A stretch of DNA of 64,000 nucleotides, from positions 450,919 through 514,918 of the forward strand of contig CAJJDN010000044.1 of assembly GCA_905182985.1 (NCBI GenBank), in the 5' to 3' direction. This stretch comes from Paramecium sonneborni (Eukaryota; Ciliophora; Oligohymenophorea; Peniculida; Parameciidae). This document shows, one piece after another, positions 34,887 through 47,799 of this stretch. Position numbers and translations under genes: made by a program. Each line of letters begins with the position of its first letter. Positions within the stretch are counted from its first letter, which is position 1. Below the pieces are notes generated by a model that saw only the letters and a list, made by a program, of their open reading frames with translations, ran no database searches and was not told the origin of the DNA.

Positions 34887-37637
34887 ATGTTTTAAGCAAA
34901 TCATGTTATATATGAGCTTGAAGATGATGAAGAAAATAAATAGTAGACTTCTAAGCAAGTAAATAATTTTTATTAATTGATTTAGTAAATAAAGATTGAT
35001 AGAAAATTAGGAGCAGTTTCTTATAAAAAATGGGGAACATTGTATAACTACTATTTCTCCTTTAATTTAAAAAAGGCACGAATATTGTGTTACAAGACAT
35101 AGACATCTTCATCTTACAATAATTACTATTCTTTGAATAAAGGAGATTTTGTCAAAGATGAATAAGAAATAAATCGATTTGAAAGTAGTTTGAAGAAAAA
35201 GAAGAATTATCAATATGTTAAAGATTAGAAGGTATTGATAAGAATGTTAATTTAGTTAATAATTTATGTTAGAACAGCTAAAGGAAGAATTTTTAAATTG
35301 GTTATTGATGAAAATGAAAACTATGATAAAATCGTAGGTTATTTATAAATCTGTTTTTCATCTAAAATTTAAACTGTGAACTCATTTTTTGCTTTACTTG
35401 GAGTAGGATTAATTAAGGTTGATGATAGTGAATTTAAATTAACAACTGGTATCTTTGTATCTTTGAATGATTGGTCATAAAAAAATAATAATAAATATCT
35501 ATTAATGAATCATGATTAAGGCTTAAATTTGTTAATTAGCAATATTGAATTATTAGGTGGTATAATAGGTTCATTTTACAAAACATAAAATCTTTTAGGG
35601 ATAATCTTTAATCCATTTACTTAAACAATTGATATAGTGTTATTTGATAATTTAAAGTAAGTAATAAACAATAGTATATTTTTAGTCCAAAAGTATTGCT
35701 CTAAGGAGTATTCAAATTACTAAAATTTAGTAAAAAATAAATCTAACCATCAAGTAGAGGATAGCTTTTGAAATTAAAAACTGATATGAATGAAATAAAA
35801 GAAAGTAATTATGTAGAAATAGCATAAAATGAGAATGTAAAAATATATATAAACAATGCTCATCTCAGAATATCAGATTATGAATTAGTTTAAGGATCCA
35901 TGTTTACTTCTTAATATATAGATGATTAAAATGATTTGGATGCTGATAAATTAATATCAAACACAACTTTAGAATTCTATAAAAAAGAATATAAAATATC
36001 TAATAATAATGAAGATGAAACAAAAGAATTCATAATAGTTAATAAATAACAAAAAAATAATTTTAATAATAATTTTAATAATTTTACTTCTCCTAGATGT
36101 AATAAAAGATAGCTATCTATAATCACAGAGGAAATTAATGATGAAAATTAAGGATAAGGTGTTTAAGTAGCTAAAAGCATAAAAGTACATATGCATAGAT
36201 CAGATTAAAATATTAATTAATTTCCTAACATAACACCACCTAAATTAGAATTTATAACAGAATTTTAAACAGGATGTTTTAATAATGTTGAGAGTATTGA
36301 TTAAGTGAAACATAAATTATTTTAATAAGAAGAATAATAATAATAATAATAAAATAATAGAGAAGAATAAAAAGTATCATAGTAATAAATTAAGGAGATA
36401 GAATAATCAAAAATACTTTAGTGTTAAGAATAGGAATAAGATAATGATTCAGAGGAAATTGATTTAGTTAAATTTTCAATAGTTTTTGAAGCATCTGAAC
36501 ATAGTCCATATAGAGATTATAATTCTATAATGAATTATGCAGTAAATTTTAAGAAAATTGATTACAAAGATGAATATAGAGTTAGTATAGCTCATAAAAG
36601 TGGGGGAACAGCTTGTTAAGATAAAAAGATTATAGAATTAGCAAGAAGTGTTGGAAAAAATATGATTAAATAAGTTGGTTAGAAATTATTAAGTGGCAAT
36701 TTCAATTTGACATAAGTTTCATTTCCTGTAATGAATATTATAATTTATTAATAGATAAGAGCTATGATTCCTAAATCTGCTTTAGAAAAAACATTTATGT
36801 AAACAATTCTTTTTCCTTTATACATGAATAAAGCAGCATCTATTTAAGATCCACTTGAAAGAATAAAACTCTCAATTGTTGGATTACTTTCTAATTATAT
36901 TTAAGCGAATTCTTTTTTAAAACCACTTAATCCTATTTTAGGAGAAACTTTTGAAGGAGGATATGAAGATGGAACATAATTATTTTGTGAATAAGTATTT
37001 AATTCTATAAAAAGTAGATATCTCATCATCCTCCTCTCTCATATTTCTTAGTTTTTGGACCAAAAAAATCTTATAAATTTTATGGATACTCACTCTATGA
37101 AGCAAAAGCAGGATTCAATTCTTTAACAATATTGAATCATGGTAAAAGAACTATTTAATTTAATGATTAAAAACTTTAATGTACTTTTTCATCAGAACAT
37201 TATTCAGGCACTTTCTTAGGAACTATGAAAAATGAATCCTAAGGTACTCTTTAATTTATAGATGAAGCTAATAGTATATAATCTTTAAATTATTATTAGA
37301 TTTAAAATGTGTAGTATAATTAGGAAAAGTTAAAAATAAACCTACTGATTATTTTGAAGGTGAAATTAAAAGAGGAAAAACAACTTTAAGTAAATTGTTT
37401 GGCTCTTATATGGGATTTGCTGATTTTGATGGTGTTCGATATTGGGATGCCAGAGTTATTAAACCCTTTGCAATGTAGATTTTAAAATCTAATCTTGAAT
37501 CAGATCATACTAAAAGAACAGATAGAATATTTATGGTCTAAGGAGATATGGATAAAGCTTAATCTGAAAAGGAACGATTAGAATAACTTTAAAGAAAAGA
37601 TGCAGCTCTTAGAAAAGCATCAAGATAAAATGATTGA
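34887..37637 (+). CDS. Oxysterol-binding protein-related protein (ORP)
   Basis: Four introns (27, 23, 23 and 26 nt) leave 2652 bases, 883 residues. The C-terminal lipid-transfer domain has the family hallmarks: PLNPILGETFEGGYEDG, then the intron-joined SHHPPLSYFLVFG, YEAKAGFNSLTI, TDYFEGEIKRGK, and DGVRYWDARVIKPF, ending before TGA. The N-terminal half (KLGAVSYKKWGTLYNYYF onward) may be a diverged PH-like domain. The linker is long, polar and Gln-rich. ORPs move sterols or phosphoinositides between membranes at contact sites; the cargo here is not predictable. Near 36330 a run of six TAA codons gives a glutamine tract, only possible with the ciliate code. Confidence 0.92.
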
Positions 37638-38180
37638 ATTTCTTTTAATTAATTATATACATTTATAATTCGAATTTATTATAATTATTTTTATATAAAC
37701 TTAAAGATTCAAAGCAATTTTTCATATTATTTACCAAATTCCTTACTTTAAATATTACTCTCAAAATTTATTATATGAGGATAATATGTTTCAATATTAT
37801 AAAAATTCTAAAACTAACATGTCTTATCATATTTTTTAATATATATAATTAAATTTTTAATAAATTAAAATGCAATATTGTTTTAAATATCAAATTTATT
37901 TATTATATGTTAAGGTTATTAATTGATAACTAATATCATGATTGTTTTGATTGTAAATTTAGTTTATACAAAATATATAATTAAATAAACTATTCATCAA
38001 AAAAAATTATAAATATGAGTTTTTTTTAAAACAATTTCATTAAAGAATTGAAAAGAAAAATAAATTTTGTAAATTTTATTACCTTTTACATTCACAAAAT
38101 ATAATATCATGATTAATAAGAATAAATTTCTTTTTGAATAAATTTAATAATAATAAAAATAATTTTAAAAAAGAATAGCA
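37638..38180. other. AT-rich intergenic region between convergent genes
   Basis: More than 500 bp between the ends of the ORP and RBR genes. No frame, RNA gene or repeat was recognised; it contains long A/T runs only. Confidence 0.4.
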
Positions 38181-39209
38181 TCATTTATACCATAAACTTA
38201 TGAATAGCAGCAATAAGAATTCAATTGGATAAATTACATAAATTGCAAATGAATCAATTGAATTTATCTTATCCTCATATGATGTAGTAAGTATTATGAT
38301 GGTTTCTAAAATAATAAGGGATACTAATTCTAATGCCTGAAATAATTTTTTTTTCTAACAATTTGGACTTATATATGATTTTCTCTTTTCTTTTTTATAA
38401 TTTTAATAATGATAGTTCGTATCTAATATAACACAGAGAGCACCAATTACAATTAATTTATAATTGATATCTAAAATATAGTTAAAAATCAAGCAAGCTA
38501 AACAAAAAAGGGACTTTCCAATAAAAATAAAAAATGTATGAATTCCACAAGTGAATAATAATTAAACAATGACATATGCCAACATAAAATGAAAAGAGTT
38601 TTCTTTCAAATTACATAATTTACCATCGTGTCCACTATGTTTTTCTTTACAAATAAAACAGTATTCATGATTGCATGTTTTGCAAGTCATATGATTACAT
38701 CCTCCATTTTTTATAATTGAAACTTCACAGTTTGGGCATTAATGAGTATAATAAAACTCTTAAAAGAAACATAAAAAATTGTTCTTTGAATTCTTCAAAA
38801 ATAGACTTATAATCTTATGAATTGATAAACATTTTTTATCATACCATTTGTAATTGCATATTTCACATTATAAAAATTCTTTACATCTCCCTTAAGGTAA
38901 ATACCCATATGATTTACAATTTTTATTTGGACATCCTCTAATATCTTAGCATTTAATCAAATAATTTTTAAATGTAATATCTTAATATCGATCTAAAATT
39001 TTTTGTTCATCTATTTTGCTTAGAAAATCTTCAACTGAATGAACATCTTTACACATATAATTTAAGCAATTAAAACATTAGGAGGTAAGCATTTATGGAT
39101 TTTATTCAAACCAATCAAAAACACAATTGTAGCAATATTAGCATTCACAACTCTTACCAATAACAAAGTTTTAGGTATCTTATAAACATATTATACAAAT
39201 ATTTTCCAT
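38181..39209 (-). CDS. RBR-type (RING-in-between-RING) E3 ubiquitin ligase with C-terminal membrane segments
   Basis: A single exon of 1029 bases gives 342 residues. RING1 begins at the N-terminus (CIICLQDTQNFVIG, CQYCYNC, CFNCLNYMC). The in-between RING has RGCPNKNCK, KEFLQCEIC and DKKC. RING2/Rcat is CPNCEVSIIKNGGCNHMTC followed by CNHEYCFICKEKH; the Cys of GGCNHM sits where RBR ligases carry the ubiquitin-thioester cysteine. Two or three hydrophobic helices follow (ACLIFNYILDINYKLIVIG, LELVSLIILETIIIL, IEFLLLLFISLWY), so the ligase is probably anchored in a membrane, as in the RNF19/RNF144 type. Full zinc ligands support an active enzyme. Confidence 0.9.
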
Positions 39210-39359
39210 CTTAAATATTATTATTATTTGTTTTAATAATTAATTTTTTTTATTAAACTAATAATTCTGATGTAATATAAAATATTAAGTTGATTAAAAT
39301 TTAAAATTCATCATTAATATTAATTTATAGCTATATTAATTTTATTAATTTAAAACTAA

Positions 39360-39644
39360 ATGAATAGAGAAAATCCACTCTTAAAATGGATGAATAATTA
39401 CATTAAACAAAAAGATCATTAGAAATAGAAGTGTCAACTTTCATTATAATCAACCATGAATTTTTATAAAGATTAATAAAAGATATTTTTTTAGTATTTG
39501 GATATATGTATGTTAAATGAATGTCCTATAAAATCTTATTAATAATTTATAAATTTTAATGATATGGCTAATTAAAATGAAGAAAACTCATAATTATTAT
39601 TGAATTTGAAAATCTTATGTATGAATTCTATTTTAATATAATGA
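39360..39644 (+). CDS. Possible small protein, 94 residues
   Basis: An open frame (TAA/TAG as Gln) from MNRENPLLKWMNNYIKQK to a TGA. It has no hydrophobic stretch, some Cys residues and a Gln/Asn-rich body. In such AT-rich DNA a frame of this size can arise by chance, so this is a weak call. Confidence 0.3.
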
Positions 39645-39818
39645 GAGAAAAACAAGAAAAGATTAAAACTATTATGAATTCATGATATAAAAAGATAATA
39701 TTTTCAGAGTTATTCTAGAAAATCCAGAAAAAATATATACCTTAAGGGAAGTGTAAAAATTTTTCATCATAGATGTTTGATTAAAATAATGTTATTGTGT
39801 ATTGAATAATTTGATAAG

Positions 39819-40729
39819 TCATTTTCTGAAATCTGGAATGATTGTGTATGATATTTCTAGATTGAACATTAAAGCATCAATGTCAATCAAAATAGCTAAT
39901 ACACAAACTATAAACAAGATAATTGACAATCTTTGTTTAGTTTTTTAAATATTATAAAATAATAATTGTATAAAAATGGCTTTAATATCTTCAGGTGGTG
40001 ATGTGTTATATAAGTTCTGTAACCTATAATAATTATTATTATATTAGACAGTAACATTAGGAGGATACTTTTCTTATGTATAATTCCAATTAACAAAGTC
40101 TCCAGGTGGTTTAGATGGTAATTTAATCCAGACACTTAAACCTTTTGCTCTTTGTTAAAGTAATTCTCCTCTCTAATTAATCAAGTTAGTCATTTAAAAT
40201 ATAAATAACTATACTAAAAAGCATAATATAAGTATAATTTGATTTATAGATGTTGATTGTTCTAGATAGGTTAAAGCATATATGTAGGCTAATTCAATTT
40301 CTCTGAACATTATATTTTTCAATGAATTCTCTAATGTAAAATGCCTTTCTTTTTGATTTTTGGTACCCACATAGATATACATGACCAACCTAATTGTAAG
40401 GATCATTACTGATAACACATAATAACTTATGATGGCAGGGAGACAATTCTAAAATTGGTCAAAAATAAATAAACTGCATCTAAACAGTATATTCCATAGA
40501 CCAGATTAAAGATCAATTGATTTGATAAAAAGAATTCAGTTTTACACAATTTTTTTAATAATTTTCTCAAAATTGCTATAGAGCCTAACAAAGTGATTTT
40601 AGTTATTCCGAATGTTAAGAGAGTTGTAATGGCTATAAATGCAAATTAAAATTCATAATACAATTTACGTTGAAACGTTGAATTGTATATATCTGTAATT
40701 CTTTGAACTCTTTAATAATCTAATTACAT
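39819..40729 (-). CDS. Multi-pass membrane protein, unknown function
   Basis: A 20-nt intron (joining IMCYQ to LVMYIYVG) leaves 891 bases, 296 residues. Hydrophobic segments: FAFIAITTLLTFGITKITLL, LIFNLVYGIYCLDAVYLFL, QIILILCFLVQLFIF and, after a 120-residue hydrophilic region, LSIILFIVCVLAILIDIDAL. The hydrophilic loop has FVNWNYTQEKYPPNVTVQ with possible N-glycosylation sites (NYT, NVT), suggesting a luminal or extracellular loop. No family is recognised. Confidence 0.6.
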
Positions 40730-40788
40730 TTGTTTTAATATTAATAATTATGAGTAATATAAATATTCAATTCTTACTTAATTATTTT

Positions 40789-41515
40789 TCAATCATTAAA
40801 TGATTGTCTAAATGATCTAAGTGATCTCATTTATTTATTATTTGTCAATTTCCTCTCTGAATTGTTATTGCTTAGGATATTTTTTTCTTATTAATCATAT
40901 TATATTTTTCGGGGAGACATAAAATAACTATTTTTATTTAATTTTTTCATTTATTCTTTTAATAACTCAAATTTCTTTTTATCATCTTCTCTGATTTTTT
41001 AATCCTGAATTATTTTTCTATTTTGTATTATTTTATTTAAATCCTCCTTGCATTTAATAATGGAGCTTTTTTTATTAAAATTACCAATTTTATTAAAACT
41101 TTGACTATATTAGTTTGACTCATGTCGTAACAGAGTGCTTTTGCTTCTTTAAAACTTGTACTTATCTTCTTCCAAAAAATTTAAACTTTAACTTATTAAT
41201 TCGTATACTAATTTCCCTAAAGAATTTTATTATTAAGGTATTAAATGAAATAGTTTCTTGCATTGTATAAGGTTAGTATATTCAATCTTTTTTTAGAGAA
41301 TTATTTCCACCATTTGATTTAAACTACAGCTCATCAATAATTATGCTAATAACCAATCTTTGGTTTTCACTCCTTTGACCAATAAAATAAATGCTTAGAC
41401 ACATTAAAACACATCTGTTGCAGGTTTTGCAATCTAGTTTCAATTAGAAACATTTTACAAGAAATTTGTTTTTATTCAGTTATTTTGCTAATAATCTTAT
41501 AGATTCTTATGCCAT
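40789..41515 (-). CDS. Hypothetical protein, 233 residues
   Basis: One 25-nt intron leaves 702 bases. The N-terminal half looks folded and helical (MAQESIRLLAKQLNKNKF, IAKPATDVFQCVQAFILL, DWLLAQLLMSCSLNQMVEII, CKKLFHLIPQQQNSLGKLVY); the C-terminal half is charged and probably a short coiled coil plus a basic tail (MRSLRSFRQSFND). No family is recognised; an armadillo/HEAT-like helical fold is one possibility. Confidence 0.55.
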
Positions 41516-41931
41516 TATGAAAGATAAATTAATTTATAAAAAATAATTAGCTGAAAATAAATAATGCTATATTCAAAACTTTTTTGAATTATTAATTAAA
41601 AAAAGGAATCAATTAAAAAAAATTCATTAATCAAGTTTTGAGTAAGAAATGATATAGTAAAATAAATATTTAATTATCATGAATTAACAAAGTTCTTAAT
41701 TATTTAGTGAATCATTAATTATAATGAATATTTGGATGAAGTAATAAAAGACTTTTATAGAAAAAGATAATAATTAAAAGAATGAAATTATAAAATATGA
41801 AAAATCTAAAATGAATGCTTATAAAGAGGTATAAAATAATGTTAATTTATAATATAATAGATTGAAGAGTAGTATATAAATATTTTATTAATGTATATCT
41901 TTGATTATATTAATTTTAATAATGAGTAGAG
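41516..41931. other. Upstream region with possible N-terminal extension
   Basis: A frame open from an ATG near 41680 runs directly into the MSRAASSRQST start of the next gene. Whether it is translated or is leader DNA cannot be decided. It is rich in Lys/Asn/Gln codons, as random AT-rich DNA would be. Confidence 0.3.
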
Positions 41932-44900
41932 CTGCATCATCAAGATAATCAACTCGACCTTCTGTAATGTAACCATAAGGATCAACAACAACACAATAGA
42001 TATAATAAGGAGTTTCAACAAGTGGGTCAAAACCTTTAGCTTCTGCACCCGTTTCTAATGAAAGAAAATGGCTTGGTAAGAATCCGGAAGTGGTGTGTTT
42101 TTTATTAGCTTTAGAGAATGATAGATTAGTGAGAGAGAACAATGATTTGGTTAAATATATCAATGAATTAAAATAAAGTAGTGGTGGCACTATAGATCAA
42201 TTTAATTAATTAAAGAAATAATATGAAGAAGCATTATTATAGATTAATAAATATAAGTAATAGTAAAAAGTTAATGTAGGATTGATATAGATGAATTGAA
42301 TAAGAGGATCCGATCATTGGAGTAAGAATTAGCTGATGCTAAAAATAAATATGGATAAGTGGATTAAAGTTTGCCTCAGAAATTAGCAGAAGCAGAAAGG
42401 AAATGGAAAGAATTTGAAGGATTGTATAATAACTTAAAGTTGAAATATGATACAGATATAAGGGATTGGTAATTAAAGTATGATGAATTGAATAGAAAGG
42501 CATTAGATTGGGAAAGAAGATATGGTATCTTAGATTAATAGATGAAACAGATGCAAGAAGATCATGAATTAGAATTAAGATCGAGTGGAGATTCATCAAA
42601 ATAATATGAAGATTAATTGAGAGAATGGGAATTAAGATCAAATGAATGGGATAATAAATAGAAAGCATTAAAAGCAGAATAAGATAGATTAAATTCACTT
42701 TTAAAAAATAAAGATGATGAATTAGAAAGATTGAAGGCTTAATTATTAGCTGCATAAAGAGAATTGGATGAATATAAGAATAAATTAAGAGAAAGTGATT
42801 AAGCCTCTGGATCTAAATTTACTGAATATGAAAGTAAAATTGCAGAGTTGAGATAATAGAATTAATAATTGAATTAAGATTTAGAAAGGTTGAAAAAGAG
42901 ATATTAAGATTTAGAGGATCAATTAAATAGATTACAATCTTAAAATTAAAGTTAGGATTCTAAAGTTAGTGATTTATAAACTAAATGTAGTAATTTAGAA
43001 AATGAAGTTGATAGACTTAATAATGATTTGAGAGATAAAGAATCAGAAATAACTAAATTATAGGGTAAATAGATGTAATTAGAATAAAGAAACAAAGAAC
43101 TTACTGATGAAAATAATATATTAAGAAAGAAGGTTGCTGATTAGAAAGCTGAAATTGAAAGATTAGAATTAGAATTAAGATAAAAAATTAGTGAAATTGA
43201 ATATTATAATCTTAATCTAGTCAATTAAGATGAAAGAAACAAATAATTGTTAAGTTAAATTGACGATCTTTAATTTTAATTATAGGATTTCAAATCTAAT
43301 TATTAATAATTAGAAGAAGATTTTAATAGATTATAAAAGAAAAACGAAGACTTAGAAAATAAATGTGCTTTATTCTCTGCTGAAATAGATAGGATGAAAA
43401 ATGTTATTAAATTAAAGAATCAAGATTTGGAAAAATTGAGAAGATAAGTAGGATCTCTTGAAATTGAGAAGAAGTTCTTTGAATAATAAATTGAAGATTT
43501 ATTAAATAAAATGAAATAAATGCAAGATGATATAGCTAAACTAAATGAATTACTTAAGGAAAGACTTAAATAATTACAATAACAAAATAACACTATCATA
43601 TCCTTGAATCATTAATTGGGAGAAATGAAAGCATTACAAGCCTATTGTGATTAATAAGATAAGAGAGTTAATGATACAACCAACAAACTTAATGAAGCAC
43701 TTTTGTAATTGTAATTTAAAGATATTGAGTTGATGAATATTTCAGCATTATAGGCTTCAATATAAGAAAGAGAAAAATAAGCAGAGTTATTAAATAATGA
43801 AATTATCAGACTTTAAAATGATATTATTAATAAATTAAAGGAATCAGATGATTAAAAAGATTAAATTAAAAAATTAAATGATGAAATTGCTAGATTAAAG
43901 ACATAAGAGTAAAATCTACATGATATTGAAAGAAAATTATAAAATTCAGTTGAAGAAATTAATAGATTAGAATCACAAAAATCTGAATTAGAAAATTAAG
44001 TAACTTTCAATAGATAATCATCACCAAAACATACAATTACAAAGGAGATTCGTATTGAAAAATCCTCTGTATAAATAGATACAACAGAAATAGATAAACT
44101 GAAACAAGATTTAAGATAGAAATAATTTGAATTAGATCAATTAAACAATTAATTATTGATATCTTAAAATGCATTAAAATCTGCAGAAGATTACATAGCA
44201 GTTTTATTAAATAGAATTAATATTTTGAATAAAGAAAATGAAGATATGTATTCAGGGAAATAATAATTAGAAATACAAGTTCAAGATACCAGAACTCTTC
44301 AAGACAAGCTTTAGAATTTAGAAAAGGGATTAACTTAATTTAGAAATGATAATGAAAGAATTTTAAGGGAATTTAAAGAGAAGAGCAAATTATATGATGA
44401 TGCTAGATAAAAGATTAGTAAATTAGAAGCCTAAGCCACTGAAGCCAGAGAGTTATAAGCCAAATTAAAAGAGATTGAAAATAAATTAGTTTTTGCCTAA
44501 AGCAATTAAGAGAGATTAACTGCTTAATTAGCTGAAAAGTAAGAAGAAAATAACAATTTGAAATAGAGTTTGTAAATTGCTAACAATGAGATTTCAAAAT
44601 TAAGTGAACAAGTGTAACAATTATCAGAATAGTATTGAAATATATTATTATTTAAATAGAGAACGTTTATTAAAAGAACAAGTGAATCATTTGTAGTAAG
44701 ATAAAGATGCTTTAGATACTTTAAAGAAATAGCATGAAGTTCTAATTTCAGATATTCAAAAGGCAAATTAGAATCTTGATCAATTGTAATGTTATAGAAT
44801 TTATAGGCTTATAGAAGCATAGAGAGAGATACTCTTGATAATTAATTAAAGTAGAATTAATAAGAGTTAGAGAAATTAAGAATCTTATAGGAAAAAGTAA

Positions 44901-45141
44901 TTTTGTTATTAGATTTCAGGTCCGATTCTTAAGTGGAGAGTGTAATAAACTAAACGATTAAGTTAGCAGAGCTGAAAATGAATTAGATAACTTTAGAAAA
45001 AGAGGATAAGAGAACTCTGATCTTAATAAATCGTAACTTAAATTAAATATATATTTTAGAATAATAGATAAAAACAGTTAGATTGAGAGATTAAATAGAG
45101 AATTAGAGAATTTAAGGAGATAATTAGAAGGTAATTATTGA
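41932..45141 (+). CDS. Long coiled-coil protein (about 1000 residues), probably cytoskeletal
   Basis: It starts MSRAASSRQSTRPS, followed by a Ser/Thr/Gln head. A 33-nt intron fits at about 42076-42108 and changes no frame. From about 42100 to 45100 the chain is nearly continuous heptads (for example NRKALDWERRYGILDQQMKQ, KKRYQDLEDQLNRLQSQ). A short break (SSPKHTITKEIRIEKSSVQ) lies near 44030. It ends ENLRRQLEGNY. A 28-nt intron is clear near 44632 and others lie near 42260 and 44790. The head with many Ser/Arg and the rod recall structural proteins of ciliate basal bodies or filaments; no named family is claimed. Confidence 0.7.
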
Positions 45142-45221
45142 AATAAGTTAATTTACATTTAAAAAATAAAAAACATTTCTGAAATACATTGTTAATTTAA
45201 TATAATAAATAAATTTTTCAT

Positions 45222-46095
45222 ATGTTTAGAAAATAATTATTCAGATTTAGTACATATAATTTCATAAATGTAACATAAAAAGGGAAGGTTGCTTTAATTT
45301 AATTCAACAGACCAAAAGCAATGAATGCACTTTGTGATGGATTAATAAAAGAACTAAATTAGGTAACATAAGAAATAGATGGAAATCCTGAATATGGTTC
45401 TATAGTAATTACTGGAAATGAAAAAGCATTTGCAGCAGGAGCAGATATCAAAGAAATGTAAGATAAATCTTTCCCATAAGTTTAAAATATTTAAATGCTT
45501 GCATGTAAAATGAATTTTATCTTTAGCATGGGAAAACTTGACTAATATTAAGAAACCAATTATTGCAGCTGTAAATGGATATGCATTAGGTGGGGGATTT
45601 GAATTGGCTATGATGTGTGATATAATATATGCTGGAGAGAATGCTAAATTTGGATTGCCAGAGACTACATTAGGAACAGTAATAAATATTATAATTTAAT
45701 CAGATTCCAGGTTGTGGAGGAACTTAAAGATTAATTAGAGCAGTAGGAAAATCAAAAGCAATGGAAATTACATTAACAGGAGAATTTATAGATGCTTAAA
45801 CAGCACTTAATTATGGATTAGTCAGCAAAGTAGTTCCAGTTTCAAATTTAGTTGATGAAACATTAAAAGTAGCTGAGAAGATTGCTTCATTTAGCAAGTA
45901 TTTTTATTTGATCATCTTGATAGACCAGTTGCTGCCTTGATAAAGGATACAATTAATGAAGCAGAAAATATTGGGTTAAGAGAAGGAGTTAAATATGAAA
46001 GAAAAGCATTCTATTCAACATTTGCAACTTAAGATAGAAAAGAAGGAATGTCTGCATTTGTAGAAAAGAGAAAACCTTCTTGGACTGATAATTGA
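45222..46095 (+). CDS. ECHS1: Mitochondrial enoyl-CoA hydratase
   Basis: Three introns (45505-45526, 45679-45703, 45898-45923) leave 801 bases, 266 residues. The N-terminus [14 protein letters not shown] is Arg/Phe-rich without acids, a typical mitochondrial presequence. The crotonase fold follows: [33 protein letters not shown] (oxyanion-hole half), [18 protein letters not shown] (second oxyanion half), and the catalytic Glu region [10 protein letters not shown] then IPGCGGTQRL. It ends WTDN. Both catalytic Glu positions of ECHS1 (GGGFEL and GLPE) are kept. The enzyme hydrates trans-2-enoyl-CoA in fatty-acid beta-oxidation. Confidence 0.94.
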
Positions 46096-47339
46096 GTATT
46101 ATGATAATAATAGATATATTTATAAATATATAACTATAAAAATAAATGTTTCTAGAATTATAGTCTTTATTTAATATAAATAAGAGATTTATCTTTTATT
46201 CTTAAGTAGTACTGGAATTGGGGGAGTTATCTTTACTGAAGCAGGAGGTAAATTAGAAATAAGATTAAATATAAAGCAAAATGCAATTCAAGAATTATTT
46301 TGAAGAAACATACGCAACTTTTAAAATTAAAACTCTTAAGGGATAAAAAAATGTTACTGTTAACAATAAATATGTTTGCTTACCATTCAAATTTAAATAG
46401 ATAGTTTAATTCAAATTAAACATAGTATGAAAAGTAATAGGAAGTTATTAAATGAATAAAAAGGTTTAAATTGTTATAGAGAAATGTTTAATTTGAATTC
46501 GTTAAAATAAAGAATTTGCTAAAATTTAAATAAAATCAATTAATGAGAATATTATTAAAAAGAATTTGATATTAGATATTAATGTTTCTTAGTGTTTGAT
46601 ACTTTAACATTAATTTAAGAATTCAAATAAAAAATTAAATTCATTAATTAAGCAATTTTATCTAAGTATTTAATTAAAATAATCAAAATTTTTTAAGATT
46701 AAAAACTTAAATCTATGGTTATTTATTTTAATTAGAAATCATAAATTTGTATTAAAGAAAATTGTTATGTAATTTTCAGTTTGTAAGGTAAGTCGTAAAC
46801 TTATACTTTTTTAGAAAAAAATGGCTCGAATTTCTAAACTTTATTTTAGCTTGTATCTTAGAAGAATCTTTCTAAGAATAAATAAATTTTACTGTAATCT
46901 CTTAGAATTCTTTACATCTTACCATCTCTAAAAGTAATTGCAGATTTAACTAAACCAATTTGCTTTCACAATAAAAACTTTTAAAATGCAAAAACCTAAA
47001 TACATTTCTTCAGCTATTTTTTTTATGAATCAATTTCCTCAGGGTTAATCTTTTTTGATCGGTTTTAAGATAGAAAAATACCTCATTTATAAATTATTTT
47101 ATTAGTATCATAGCTTAAATTTATTTGAGTTTAAAAAAATTGAGCTCTCTAAATTAGGAAGAAATAGAGCGAAAAACCAATTTAAATTAAGGATATTAGG
47201 AAGAGAAGTCTCTAAGGATTCTTCTAATTATCTATCTAATTCAAATTAAAGTAGAAAAGTGGATGCTTGAAGAGGCTGAAAATACTTTACTTAAACATAA
47301 TTAATACTTTATAATTCTATTATTCTCATATTCATATTT
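46096..47339. other. Gene-poor AT-rich region
   Basis: Only short, unconvincing frames on both strands. One plus-strand frame near 46280 (MQFKNYFEETYATFK) is open for about 50 codons without recognisable similarity. The region may contain further decayed parts of the kinase relic next to it. Confidence 0.4.
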
Positions 47340-47600
47340 ATAAAATGTGAGTTTCTCCAATAAATAGAATATATAAAATAAAACCAAAAGACCATAAATT
47401 ACAAATCTTTTAATCTTAATAACTTATGGATCTGTATAATCTATAGTTCTGATCTTATATTTGATAAAATTAATGTTCTTATTAATATGCTGATCTGTAG
47501 AATTAATTAAAATATTTTCTGGTTTAGTATCTCGGTGAATTATATCTTTTTATGTGAATATTTTATACTACTTAGAATTACTACAAATATATATCGAACT
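47340..47600 (-). pseudogene. Protein-kinase relic
   Basis: Read on the minus strand, 47560-47505 encodes HKKDIIHRDTKPENILIN, a catalytic loop with an intact HRD and the Asn. Some 100 bases further the frame shifts and encodes NLWSFGFILYILFIGE, kinase subdomain IX. The DFG motif and activation segment that should lie between are missing or unreadable, and no full N-lobe is found upstream. I read this as a decayed kinase gene. It lies just downstream of an intact pseudokinase gene on the same strand, and they could be related paralogues. Confidence 0.6.
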
Positions 47601-47799
47601 TTACTTATATTGGTATTCTTTTTTGAATCTCTTCAAATAATTTAATGCTGTATCAAAATGTTTAGTATTAAAATTTAATAATGAAGCATTAATTTTAATG
47701 ATAAAATAATTATGCATATTAAAAGTTTAAATAAAATTAGAATAAATATATAAATTAATAACAACTTAAATTTGACATTAATATATATAAGGAGTAAAA

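Noticed and set aside
37638..38180. Search for tRNA, snRNA or telomere-like repeats in long AT-rich gaps
   Set aside because: No cloverleaf-like GC-containing stretch and no C4A2/C3A3 repeat was seen in this or the other gaps.
42339..42755. 138-codon minus-strand frame
   Set aside because: It is the antisense shadow of the long coiled-coil gene (41932-45141), where the repetitive heptad codons leave the opposite strand open.
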